NCBI RefSeq assembly: GCF_014192225.1
Contig: NZ_JACHXS010000004.1
Location: 124,001 to 188,000, forward strand
DNA: 64,000 nucleotides
Source of the DNA: Pseudoduganella umbonata
GTDB lineage: Bacteria; Pseudomonadota; Gammaproteobacteria; Burkholderiales; Burkholderiaceae_D
Reading direction: 5' to 3'
Below are positions 18,668-26,906 of the stretch, in pieces. The first letter of the stretch is position 1. The number at the start of each line of letters is the position of its first letter. The translations under genes were made by a program, and so were the position numbers. Below the pieces are notes generated by a model, which was given only the letters and a program-made list of their open reading frames with translations, was not told the origin of the DNA and searched no databases.

Positions 18668-21532
18668 TTACCTATCGAGATCAGCGCCACGAACGCGACC
18701 GGCACCTTGCTTCGGTCCCGTAGTAACATCGCTGCGTGGCGCCACGCCTTCCATGGCGCTGCTTTTCTGCTGTGCCTGCTGGATCAACCTGACAGCCCGC
18801 GGCATGGAATCAGTGTAGATCTTCAAGTCCTGGCGTGGGCGCGTGATCCCCACATAAAAAGAGCGTTCGCCCATCGCCTGGCCGCTCGCCTGGTTGATCA
18901 AGAAATGCGTGCTCGTTGCCGTACGCCCTTGCGCTGCGTGGACCGTCATCGCATACGCGTGATCCCAATGCGCGTGGGCCGGATTTTTCAGGTCGATCTG
19001 AATGCTGCGTCCACCCACACTGACCGTCATGCGTTCGCCTTCCAGGCCAGTCACTTTGCCCGGCGTCCCGTTGCGGATATCGAGCTCAGTGTTGTTGCGC
19101 GTAAAACGGATGTCGTCGCCCACCGCGACGGCGCGCGTTTCCTGTACATACGTCTCCACCTTCGCATGCCTGGCCGGATCCCAATCCATCGACCGGCCAT
19201 CACGGGTTTCCAGGGTCACGCGTGCGCCGAGCGGACGTATCGCCTTCACGGTGGCATAGTCACCGCGCATTACGCCCAGCTCCCTGTACGCCCGATCGAA
19301 ACGCACTGTCATGCCCGCTTCGTAGTATCCGGCCGACTGCTGCTTCGCCTGCGTCAAGTCCGACCGGACCAGTACCGCTGCAACATGCTCCTCACTCGCA
19401 ATCGTCCCCTGGTTTTGCAGCTCTGTGCGGACCAGGCCGTTGATTGCCTGGCGGTCTGCATTGAGCGGCACGATCAGCAGGGTCCGTGTGCGTTGTTCCG
19501 GATTCATGGCAACGATGTCCCTCGCAATGGTCTCGAAGAGACGGACGCTGTCCTTCTCCACCACGATCCTGTCCTGCAAGATTCCCAGCGCCAGCACATT
19601 GTTGCGTTCTACTGCCGCCGCGACCGCATCGCGCAAGTCCTGAACCTGCTGACGGTTGATCTGTGTCATTTCAGCCTGCGCGATGTCGTGGCGCAGCAGC
19701 ATCTCAAACGGTTTTCCGGACTCCACCGCATTAAGCTGCAGCCGGTCGCCCACCAAGACCAAACGCGCGTCCATCCGCTCGGCGGCGCGCATGAGTTCGG
19801 TCACTTCGCGCTGTCCGGCCAGTGACGCCTCATCCAGCACCCACAGCGCACGCCCTGACAGATTTGGTTGCGGCGCGTTTGGCAGCTTGACCGATAACGT
19901 GCGGATATCGTTGCCGGCGAGGTCAACGGCAGCCGTCAGTTCGACCGTACGAATGGTTGCGACCGCGCGCTGGTGAGTAGTCAACTCCATCAGGAAGGCA
20001 GCCGTGGTGCGGCTTTCGATGCCTGTCTCATCCTGCAGCGTCCGTGCCGCTTCGGCACTCGGCGCCATTCCCAGCACTTTGTAGCCTTGGTCGCTGGCCA
20101 GCTGGCGCACGAGATCGAGCATGGTGGTCTTGCCAACCCCGGCATAGCCTTGCAGGCCGATAAAGCGGTCCGCGCTTGTCAGCACCAGCTCGGCTGCTGC
20201 CGCTTGTCCAGAGGTGAGCGCGAAAGGCTGGCTGGATGCCGTTTCTTTCGCCGCCTCGTACCTCGTGATTGCCTGCTCCAGAATCCCAGAGCTGGCGATC
20301 GGCACCACAGCGCCCCTGCCCTGCTCCAGCAGAGCCAGCATAGCTTTCTCGCGCTCGAGTGCTTCGGCCGTCGTGATGTCTCGCGACGGGGTCAACAGGG
20401 CGCTGCCTGACGCAATCGCACTGTCGATCGCACGGTCGACAGAGGGAAGCGTCACCAGCGACCATGGCACTGTCTGACGTACATGCGACAGCGCTACCTC
20501 GATCAAGGTGGTGCGGGACATGACGCTTTCATGTTCGCCCACATGCGCCAGCGCAAACGCCACTGCCCCGCCAGCACTCTGCGCCGTGTACGATGGATCG
20601 ACAGAGCTTCGCTCGAGAATGGTACGTTGCTGCTCCACCCGTTGAAAATCGATGCCGACCGTCTGCGCACGTTGCCGCCACGTTTCGCGCAGCGTCTCGC
20701 GGTCGAACGCCGGCTTTGACGGCCGCGTCCGCAACGCCGCATCCTCGCGCTGCGCGGCCGTTGCGGATTCCCGCGTCAGGCCAAATCCCTGCAGCCGTTC
20801 GTCGATCGCCCGCGTCCGCTGGCTGAAATGCTCGACTTGTTCGCGGCTGAATCCAGCAACTTCCCAGTTGCCCTTCGGACCCGGTTCGATGCGATACCCC
20901 AGCTGGCGAAGGTTGGCAGCCAGCTCCGTGTCGTAGATCGCGCCAAGCAGCTTCTGGTGCCGGTACAGCGCCGAGTTGTCGAACGACCGCCAGACGCCTT
21001 CCTTATCCATCGTCGCGTTGGCGATAACCAAGTGCGTATGGGTCTGTGGATCGAGCGCACGGCTGACCGTGTGCGCAAAGCGGGCGGCGACGATATTGTC
21101 GGTCTGTTCCAGCCGGGTCTGGCCTGCGACCGTGACCCGCGCGTAAGCCAGGTGCTTTTCGATGTAGTCGAGGACTGCATCGACCGCGGCCTCGTGCGCG
21201 GCCCGAACGTCGCTCCGGCCGTCGACCTCCGCCAGCAGGGACACCGATTTGGGCGCCGACAGCGTCACGTCATAGCCGGGACGATGTTCACGGAGCAGAT
21301 CGCCTGTCTCGCTGTCGCGGCCGGTGATGCGTCCCAAGTCCTGGTCGCCCACGTGCCCCGCCAGGATGGCCTCGAATGTGTGAGGCTCGATCGGACCGCT
21401 GAGACCGAGAGCGGCAGCGCCCTCTCCCTGCCACATCGAGCGTTCAGTGCTTTCGTCCTGCGTGTAATAGTTATCCTCGGCGTAGTAGCCAGCCGCCGCG
21501 GAAACACTTTTCAGATTACTGGTCGAGATCAT
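18668..21532 (-). CDS. traI: TrwC/TraI-type MOBF relaxase-helicase
   Basis: 954 residues. The N-terminal TrwC relaxase domain (about 1-290) has paired tyrosines near the start (Tyr16-17, Tyr22-23) and a metal-binding His triad at His154, His165 and His167 (DPQTHTHLVI). The C-terminal part is an SF1 helicase with Walker A GYAGVGKTT at 462-470, a WVLDEASL motif II and a C-terminal HAAQG. It nicks oriT, binds the transferred strand covalently and unwinds it. N-terminal layout (YY, MWQGEGAAALGL, LSAPKSVSLL) follows R388 TrwC closely. It overlaps traD by 17 bases. Confidence 0.95.
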   Translation of the reverse strand: MISTSNLKSVSAAAGYYAEDNYYTQDESTERSMWQGEGAAALGLSGPIEPHTFEAILAGHVGDQDLGRITGRDSETGDLLREHRPGYDVTLSAPKSVSLLAEVDGRSDVRAAHEAAVDAVLDYIEKHLAYARVTVAGQTRLEQTDNIVAARFAHTVSRALDPQTHTHLVIANATMDKEGVWRSFDNSALYRHQKLLGAIYDTELAANLRQLGYRIEPGPKGNWEVAGFSREQVEHFSQRTRAIDERLQGFGLTRESATAAQREDAALRTRPSKPAFDRETLRETWRQRAQTVGIDFQRVEQQRTILERSSVDPSYTAQSAGGAVAFALAHVGEHESVMSRTTLIEVALSHVRQTVPWSLVTLPSVDRAIDSAIASGSALLTPSRDITTAEALEREKAMLALLEQGRGAVVPIASSGILEQAITRYEAAKETASSQPFALTSGQAAAAELVLTSADRFIGLQGYAGVGKTTMLDLVRQLASDQGYKVLGMAPSAEAARTLQDETGIESRTTAAFLMELTTHQRAVATIRTVELTAAVDLAGNDIRTLSVKLPNAPQPNLSGRALWVLDEASLAGQREVTELMRAAERMDARLVLVGDRLQLNAVESGKPFEMLLRHDIAQAEMTQINRQQVQDLRDAVAAAVERNNVLALGILQDRIVVEKDSVRLFETIARDIVAMNPEQRTRTLLIVPLNADRQAINGLVRTELQNQGTIASEEHVAAVLVRSDLTQAKQQSAGYYEAGMTVRFDRAYRELGVMRGDYATVKAIRPLGARVTLETRDGRSMDWDPARHAKVETYVQETRAVAVGDDIRFTRNNTELDIRNGTPGKVTGLEGERMTVSVGGRSIQIDLKNPAHAHWDHAYAMTVHAAQGRTATSTHFLINQASGQAMGERSFYVGITRPRQDLKIYTDSMPRAVRLIQQAQQKSSAMEGVAPRSDVTTGPKQGAGRVRGADLDR

Positions 21533-23264
21533 AGGCCACGATCCTTCGTTCGACGAAGGGCGGCGCGATGCGGAGATAGTCGCGGTACGCGAAGGCGATT
21601 TTCATCAGGTCGTTGCGGCCAGCAAGCCGCAGATAGCCATGGAACTGCGGCAGCCCCTGGATTTCCGCCGGCAGCACCAGGTTGCGCATCACGCGACGCG
21701 ACGAGATGCTGACACCGTCGCGCGCGGGGTCCTTGCCGAAACTGACGTTCTCGCTTTTCTCCAACACTTCCTGCGCGCTCAGGTTCTTGGCGACCTGTTC
21801 CGCCGTCGCGAAGTCAGGCACCCGAAGCGTGAGCATGTTCTGGCAGGTCGAGATGATGGTCTGCGCGTCTTCAGGGCCGTACACCCGCTTCAGTTGCGCA
21901 AAATTCTGGTAGCCGAGGATGGAAGCGATGCCGTATTTCCTGCCGCGGGTTGCCACCTGGCTTAGGCACGGGATCTTGTCGAGGGCCGGCAGTTCGTCGA
22001 TGACGTTCCAGATCAGCCGCGACACGTCGGGACCGAGCGTCATCACGGCACGCAGGGCAGCGTCCATCCACGCCGTGATCAGCGGCCGCATGGTGGTCAG
22101 CATGTCTTCCCGGCAGGAGAGAAACAGCCAGCTGTCCTGGTCGCGTGCCGCCACCCAGTCGCGAATGGAAAACTGCCGCTCCGCAGGTCCATCTTCCAGG
22201 AAGCGCAGTGACTTCGCCGCCCGGACCACGTTCATTCTCACGCCCAGCGCCGTGCGTGCCGCTTCGGGATCCATGTAGACGGATGCAGGCAACGCCTTCA
22301 CCAGTTGCTGGATTTCCTCCAGCGCCATCACATTGATCGCATGCACCAGCGCGCGGTTGGTGTTTTTGCCGAGCTTGGCGAGCCGGCCCATCACGTCTTC
22401 GAGGACGATCTGCGCCCCGCTCTCCCAGAACGGTTCCTTGAGGTTCATGACGGGCACGAACCCTTCGGCCAGGTTGGCGTAGTCGTACGCGACACGCACC
22501 TCGTTCCACGGCTTCCACAATGGACTGCGCTGGTCGAAAGGATTCAGGACGATGTCGCGGCCCTCGCGATAGAACCGCTCGACGTACTCGCCGGTCGGAT
22601 CGAACACGATGGCCTTCTGACGTTCCAAGCGGACACCCGCCAGTGCTCCGCTGATCGCGACAGACTTGCCCGAGCCAACGGTTCCCGTCACCATGGTGTT
22701 GAGCACTTCGCAGCCACGCTCCAGGGGCACGCCTCCGAACGCCACATGGCTAGCCACGCCGCGCTGCTGCAACTCGCGGACGACGGTAGCGGGCTCGATG
22801 AATTCAGCACCCCGCAAGACCTCGTCTTCCCCCGCGTGCCGACCATGCCGTCGCCAGTTGCGGTGCGTAAGCAGGACGATTAGCGAACTGGCCAACGCCG
22901 CGAATGTGCCGCACGCAAGCAGCTGCAGCCGGATCGTCGCCCATTCCGGCGCCGTCAGCTGCAGCACATCCCGTGCCGGAATCGCGTATCGCCGGACATC
23001 CCGCCCCTTCTCCAGCAGCACCTGGACACGCATGTCGGGGGCACCGGACGAGACGTGGTACATCGCCACCAGGCGGCAAGTCAAAAGCTCCTTGGATCGC
23101 GCACTCATGAACCAGTCAGCGGCGAAATACAACGTGCTGGCAAAGACAATCAGCCCCATTCCGGCGCCGAAACGGATGGCGGTAAAGTACAGACCGAACT
23201 CGTGGCGTACCAGCTCGGCTCCCCGAACCAGTTCCGCGCGTTTTCCCTGGCGAATGAAACCCAT
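21516..23264 (-). CDS. traD: TraD/TrwB-type coupling protein
   Basis: 582 residues from the ATG at 23264, which follows an AGGTG at the end of the preceding gene; the frame runs further upstream but only over that gene. Two membrane segments (about 24-50 and 112-133) precede the ATPase: Walker A GTVGSGKS at 194-201 and a Walker-B-like LIWNVIDELPAL near 410. Coupling proteins bring the relaxase-DNA complex to the secretion channel. F TraD's long acidic tail is absent, so it is nearer TrwB in size. Confidence 0.93.
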   Translation of the reverse strand: MGFIRQGKRAELVRGAELVRHEFGLYFTAIRFGAGMGLIVFASTLYFAADWFMSARSKELLTCRLVAMYHVSSGAPDMRVQVLLEKGRDVRRYAIPARDVLQLTAPEWATIRLQLLACGTFAALASSLIVLLTHRNWRRHGRHAGEDEVLRGAEFIEPATVVRELQQRGVASHVAFGGVPLERGCEVLNTMVTGTVGSGKSVAISGALAGVRLERQKAIVFDPTGEYVERFYREGRDIVLNPFDQRSPLWKPWNEVRVAYDYANLAEGFVPVMNLKEPFWESGAQIVLEDVMGRLAKLGKNTNRALVHAINVMALEEIQQLVKALPASVYMDPEAARTALGVRMNVVRAAKSLRFLEDGPAERQFSIRDWVAARDQDSWLFLSCREDMLTTMRPLITAWMDAALRAVMTLGPDVSRLIWNVIDELPALDKIPCLSQVATRGRKYGIASILGYQNFAQLKRVYGPEDAQTIISTCQNMLTLRVPDFATAEQVAKNLSAQEVLEKSENVSFGKDPARDGVSISSRRVMRNLVLPAEIQGLPQFHGYLRLAGRNDLMKIAFAYRDYLRIAPPFVERRIVAYDLDQ

Positions 23265-23268
23265 CGGT

Positions 23269-23625
23269 TCACCTGTCTGGCATGGTTTGCGATGAAGACG
23301 GGGAAGCGTCGAGGAGCCTGCGCAGTTCTTCCTCTGCACGCAGCGCTGCATCGCGCTGAACGACTGTCCAGGCCGGCTTACCGAGGTGCGCCTCCAGTGC
23401 AAAGCGCAAGAGCAGGATCTGGCGAAGCAGTTCCTCCATCGCCGCGGTACTGGCACTGGAACGCAGCCGGGTTACTGTCTGGTCAACGGTCTCGTCCAGG
23501 ATGCCGCGCCGCAGCAGCTCAAGGACATAGTTCCCGACCGGCATGCGCCGTTCGGCCGCCTGCGCGCGCACCCACTTCCAGACGTCCGGCGGCACCTTCA
23601 ACGGCAAGGGTAGTTTCGAGCTCAT
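23269..23625 (-). CDS. TrwA-like relaxosome accessory protein
   Basis: 118 residues. The start LPLPLKVPPDVWKWVRAQAA followed by RRMPVGNYVLELLRRG resembles the ribbon-helix-helix region of R388 TrwA (a beta-strand, then two helices with PxGxYxxExL). The rest is helical, with a Leu-rich segment near 65-80. TrwA binds oriT, represses its own operon and stimulates relaxase and coupling protein. The order here (this gene, traD, traI) equals trwA-trwB-trwC. No similarity search was run; the call rests on residue pattern, length and synteny. Confidence 0.65.
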   Translation of the reverse strand: MSSKLPLPLKVPPDVWKWVRAQAAERRMPVGNYVLELLRRGILDETVDQTVTRLRSSASTAAMEELLRQILLLRFALEAHLGKPAWTVVQRDAALRAEEELRRLLDASPSSSQTMPDR

Positions 23626-23878
23626 GCATTCAATATCATCGATACCGAATGCCCCAAATTGCGCGAGATCAGAACCTGGCGCGACTACCGGTCGCTGCCG
23701 CGCTGGGTAGACCTATAGCGAAGAAAATCCCTGAGTGATTGATCTACCGCAGGGCGAACATGCCACGCGTTGGTTCAGATCAGCTAGCCTGCATGTGAGA
23801 AGGGAACTCAAATCACTTACCAGCATCAGCGATACGCATCGCAATGCTTTGCAAGACTTTCCATCACTGGAGACAACA
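23626..23878. other. Divergent intergenic region, candidate oriT
   Basis: 253 bases without a gene between the leftward relaxosome operon and rightward alpA. It contains a GCATTC/GAATGC inverted repeat at 23626-23652 touching the accessory-protein start codon, and a CTACC/GGTAG inverted repeat at 23685-23710 directly followed by ACCTATAGCG at 23711-23720. The latter resembles the R388-type nic context (a stem followed by TCT/ATAGC). Upstream of a trwA-like gene is where oriT lies in R388. The assignment is an inference. Confidence 0.4.
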
Positions 23879-24175
23879 ATGGAAACGTTCCAAGAGCGCC
23901 GGTCCGTGGCGCGAACGACCCATCTGACACTGATCCGCCTGAAGGAAGTGATCCGCATCTGCGGCTTGTCCCGCAGCAGTGTCTATGAGGCGATCAAGAC
24001 AGGACAGTTTCCGCGCCCGGTCGCTATTGGCGGTCGCGCACGCGCCTGGATCAGGCATGAGGTTGAAAACTGGATGGGGCAAAAAATCCGGCAAACAAGA
24101 GGTGCATCTACCGCTGCGAAAGGGTCCGACAATAACGTGGCAATCAAATTACCCCAGTCGCGACCTCGCGGGTAG
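23879..24175 (+). CDS. AlpA-family transcriptional regulator
   Basis: 98 residues from the ATG at 23879, preceded by GGAG; the frame extends upstream without a better signal. It has a MerR-like helix-turn-helix: LIRLKEVIRICGLSRSSVYE, then GQFPRPVAIGGRARAWIRHEVENW, the standard AlpA layout. Such proteins control excision or integrase expression in P4-like elements. It is divergent from the relaxosome operon and 0.75 kb from the integrase. The C-terminal 25 residues are charged and probably disordered. Confidence 0.88.
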   Translation: METFQERRSVARTTHLTLIRLKEVIRICGLSRSSVYEAIKTGQFPRPVAIGGRARAWIRHEVENWMGQKIRQTRGASTAAKGSDNNVAIKLPQSRPRG

Positions 24176-24522
24176 TTCAAGACCCTTATTCTCCAGCAAA
24201 AGCACACACCTCCCGGCTGCTGGATGACCGGGTTCGATGTGCCCCCCACCCTGACGCTAGTGCCCTGCTTTCACCCATCCTGAATTGTATGAAAGCCAGA
24301 AAGCAGGTCGAACATGAGCATGCACACCGTCGCCCTCTAGGTCAATCGATCCTGAGTCGACTGGTGGTTTCTAGGGAGAAGTGCTTGGCCAATGGCATGA
24401 GTGTTCCTGCGAACACGGCCATCGTCTATGTGCCCGGACCGTGCCACGTACGGCCGCTTCCGCCCCAAAGCTGACCTTGATAACCCTTGCAACGGCTTGC
24501 ATTGGAACAGCCAACGCCAAAC
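24176..24522. other. Gene-poor stretch in the element's right end
   Basis: No convincing coding region is seen. A short frame at about 24301-24340 (starting ATGAGCATGCACACC) stops after a few codons and could be the start of a broken gene. A CGGCCGCTTCCGCCCCAAAGC segment variant near 24451-24471 looks like a degraded intergenic repeat. It may be leftover DNA from rearrangement between the regulatory and integration modules. Confidence 0.35.
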
Positions 24523-24807
24523 TTACTGCTGCCCATGCGTTTTTAGCCAATCGGCCCTGATCTCGGAACGTTCGGCTTCCCAGCCAGGCAGCAGGTCTGC
24601 GATCTCGTTTAGGGTGAGGTCTGCAACAAGCAACACGCCTAAGCTCACATGGTAGGGTTCAAGCGGATCGTCGTGATCGACGTTACCGCACAAGAATTGC
24701 CAGTCCTCGTCTTCTCTAACGACCAAAAGCGCGGGTCGTTCTCCTCGGAATAAGTGCCCGCAGCAGTAAACGCCCAGCCGTTGATCAGTAAACTTAAGAT
24801 TTTCCAT
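24523..24807 (-). CDS. Hypothetical protein next to the integrase
   Basis: 94 residues from the ATG at 24807, which has GAGG about 8 bases upstream; a TTG at 24837 would add ten residues. The protein is acidic and globular, with CCGHLFRGERPALLVVRE, a DWQFLCGNVDHDD segment and the tail LLPGWEAERSEIRADW. The pattern (solvent-exposed acidic segment, Cys pair) is reminiscent of small immunity-type or DUF2185-like proteins, but no family is claimed. It lies between alpA and the integrase and may be accessory cargo. Confidence 0.6.
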   Translation of the reverse strand: MENLKFTDQRLGVYCCGHLFRGERPALLVVREDEDWQFLCGNVDHDDPLEPYHVSLGVLLVADLTLNEIADLLPGWEAERSEIRADWLKTHGQQ

Positions 24808-24932
24808 CCGGCGTACCTCATCTATTGTGCCGATCAATTTCGAACAGCGACCGTCTGCTTCTGGCTGAAAGCAGCTTATCGCGTTAAACCCGCGCAGGAT
24901 ACTGGGGCGCTCAGGCCAAGTAAACGATTTAG

Positions 24933-26132
24933 TCAGGCGCTTTTAGTCAAGCAGAAACTAGACCAGGCCTGCATCAACAACACGCGCTTCTCAAGCAGAT
25001 CGCCACGTCGATAAGCGGCCTCTACTTTATCAGGCAGGCTGTGCGCCAAAGCGTGCTCGCATACTTCCCGCGAGAACATATTTCCCGCAGCTTCTGCGCA
25101 CCAGTCCCGAAAAGTCGATCTGAACCCGTGCACGGTAATGTCGTGCCGACCCATACGTCGTAGGACTGCTGTCAGGCTCATATCGGATAACGGAACGCCT
25201 GCGTCCCGCCCAGTGAAGATGTGACCAGAACCCTGACTCATCGGAGCCAGCAGATTCATTGCGCCTGTCGACAGGGGCACCCTGTGCTCCTTCCGTGCCT
25301 TCATCCGTTCAGCGGGAACAATCCATAGATTCGCACCGAGATCAATCTCGCTCCAAGTCGCCCCGCGCACCTCGCCCGAGCGGCAAGCCGTCAAAATCGC
25401 GAACTCGACGGCACGTGCCGCGTTGCCCTCCCGCTGCCGAAGATCAGCCACGAACGCGGCGATATCGCGCCATGGGAGCGCGGGATGATTGCGCACGGGA
25501 GCAATCTTGGTCGGCATTGCCAATAGATTGTCGAGGTGCCCGCGCCAGCGAGCCGGATTGTCGCCGTCCCGGTACTGCTTCACGGTTGCCCAATCCAGGA
25601 TGCTTTCGATGCGACCACGCAGTCGGGTAGCGGTCTCGGTCTTTGTCGCCCAGATCGGACTGAGCAACTCGACGATCAAATGCGTATCGACTGCCGCCAC
25701 CGGAAGGTCACCGATGTGGGGGCTCGCGTAACGTGCCAGTGTGGATTCCCATTGAGCAGCATGCTTAGCGTTTTCCCACCCTGGGCGGTGTGCTGCAATA
25801 TAGGCGGCGGCGCACTCGTCGAATGACAGCTGCCGTGCAATCTCACGCATGCGTGCAGCCCGTGCCTGCTGACGCTCGACCAGTGGATCAACGCCATTCT
25901 GCAGCTGAAGACGGCACGCTTGAGCCTGGACCCGAGCGGTGGCGAGATCGACGGTATGCACCGCCCCTAGCCCCATCTCGTGACGGCTACCGGCCCGGTC
26001 GTACCGAAACACCCAGCTTTTGGAGCCACTGCGGGAAACTTGCAGCCACAACCCGCCGCCATCGCCATAGTGGCCAGGCTTGTCAACATTGCGGACGACG
26101 AGTGCCGAGAGTTTTTTGAATCGCGCAACCAT
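24933..26132 (-). CDS. int: P4-type tyrosine integrase
   Basis: 399 residues with a strong GAGGAGGGTGAG site just before the ATG. The N-terminal DUF4102 arm-binding domain (LSALVVRNVDKPGHYGDGGGLWLQV), core-binding domain (about 103-200) and catalytic domain are present. The catalytic set is visible: Arg251 (ACRSGEVRG), Lys near 278-281, His335 and Arg338 (HGFR), a third His (about 360) and Tyr374. It recombines the element with a chromosomal attachment site. The tRNA-Ser 3' end lies 560 bases away, on the integrase's upstream side, as usual for this family. Confidence 0.95.
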   Translation of the reverse strand: MVARFKKLSALVVRNVDKPGHYGDGGGLWLQVSRSGSKSWVFRYDRAGSRHEMGLGAVHTVDLATARVQAQACRLQLQNGVDPLVERQQARAARMREIARQLSFDECAAAYIAAHRPGWENAKHAAQWESTLARYASPHIGDLPVAAVDTHLIVELLSPIWATKTETATRLRGRIESILDWATVKQYRDGDNPARWRGHLDNLLAMPTKIAPVRNHPALPWRDIAAFVADLRQREGNAARAVEFAILTACRSGEVRGATWSEIDLGANLWIVPAERMKARKEHRVPLSTGAMNLLAPMSQGSGHIFTGRDAGVPLSDMSLTAVLRRMGRHDITVHGFRSTFRDWCAEAAGNMFSREVCEHALAHSLPDKVEAAYRRGDLLEKRVLLMQAWSSFCLTKSA

Positions 26133-26655
26133 CTCACCCTCCTCTTATCGACATGCCACTTTGACCAACGGCGCATCGATCGGTTCCCAAGCCAGCTCAT
26201 AAACAACCTGGCCTCTGAATTGCCAGCAGATGCATGAGCCTCCCGTAGCGTGTCCCGCCAAATGCTTGCGCCGCCCGACGGCAATGTACTCGCCTCGTGC
26301 GGTTGCCTGTGTGAGCTTGCAGAAGAAGGATACGCTGCCGTCTGGCGCCGAGACGCAGGCGGAGCAAAGCCATCAATAGAAGACCTGGGATAGCGGCTAA
26401 CAACGGCGCCGACGCTATTGGTGGGACCACGCTGTAGGGAAAATACGAGCGCGGACTGCACTGCTGGGAGATTGCTCGAGGAAGCGATGATGATACCTGT
26501 GAGCCCGTAAATCGCCACCGTCATCAGCCATTCCTACCCACCTTTTTAGCTCCTGATCCTACCCACCTTTCTACCCACCTTTCATGCGTGGATAGTGGCG
26601 GATTCAGCAGGACGATGCTGGACAGTGGAATGCGCGTTTTTCCCTATGACAGACG
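26133..26655. other. Integrase upstream region, probable attachment arm
   Basis: About 520 bases between the integrase and tRNA-Ser with no supported gene; the open frames here lack ribosome binding sites and family character. The only structured feature is a triple 12-base repeat at 26534-26582. This should hold the integrase promoter and one boundary of the integrated element. Confidence 0.5.
26534..26582. repeat. Three copies of a 12-bp direct repeat, candidate integrase arm sites
   Basis: CTACCCACCTTT occurs three times without mismatch at 26534-26545, 26559-26570 and 26571-26582; copies two and three touch. It lies between the integrase gene and the tRNA attachment site. P4- and lambda-type integrases bind short repeated arm sites beside the core, so this is a plausible recognition array. 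Confidence 0.6.
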
Positions 26656-26680
26656 AAAAAAAGCCCCACATTGTGGGGCT
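26656..26680 (-). terminator. Rho-independent terminator after tRNA-Ser
   Basis: On the minus strand an 8-bp stem (AGCCCCAC/GTGGGGCT, 26662-26680) with a three-base loop is followed by a run of seven T. It starts 16 bases beyond the encoded CCA of tRNA-Ser and terminates that transcript. Confidence 0.85.
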
Positions 26681-26695
26681 CTTCTTCAGAACGCT

Positions 26696-26720
26696 TGGCG
26701 GAGACGGTGGGATTCGAACC
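26696..26720 (-). other. Putative attachment core at the tRNA-Ser 3' end
   Basis: The 3' end of tRNA-Ser, including the T-arm and encoded CCA, faces the integrase. P4-type integrases usually recombine into tRNA 3' ends and leave a direct repeat at the far end of the element. The second copy is not present in this window and would lie left of base 1, so the boundary cannot be proved here. Confidence 0.4.
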
Positions 26721-26788
26721 CACGATACGGGTATAAGCCATATGCTTCCTTAGCAGGGAAGTGCCTTCGGCCACTCGGCCACGTCTCC
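26696..26788 (-). tRNA. tRNA-Ser(GCU)
   Basis: The acceptor stem GGAGACG pairs with CGTCTCC, with discriminator G and encoded CCA at 26696-26698. The anticodon loop CTGCTAA on a CTTCC/GGAAG stem gives anticodon GCU, reading AGC/AGU serine codons. A long variable arm typical of class II tRNA and a GGTTCGAATCC T-loop are present. Length 93 including CCA. Confidence 0.95.
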
Positions 26789-26906
26789 TAGATGATTACT
26801 CACCTATCATCTTTTCTGCAACATTTCTGCGTCAGATCAGATGCCCGCCATAGTAATTGCCGCGACCTGTTTGGTCAAGGAAATCGGCGGTTTTTTTCTG
26901 AAATAT

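Noticed and set aside
25967..26524. 185-codon minus-strand frame overlapping the integrase start
   Set aside because: It overlaps the integrase in another frame, lacks a ribosome binding site and shows no family pattern.
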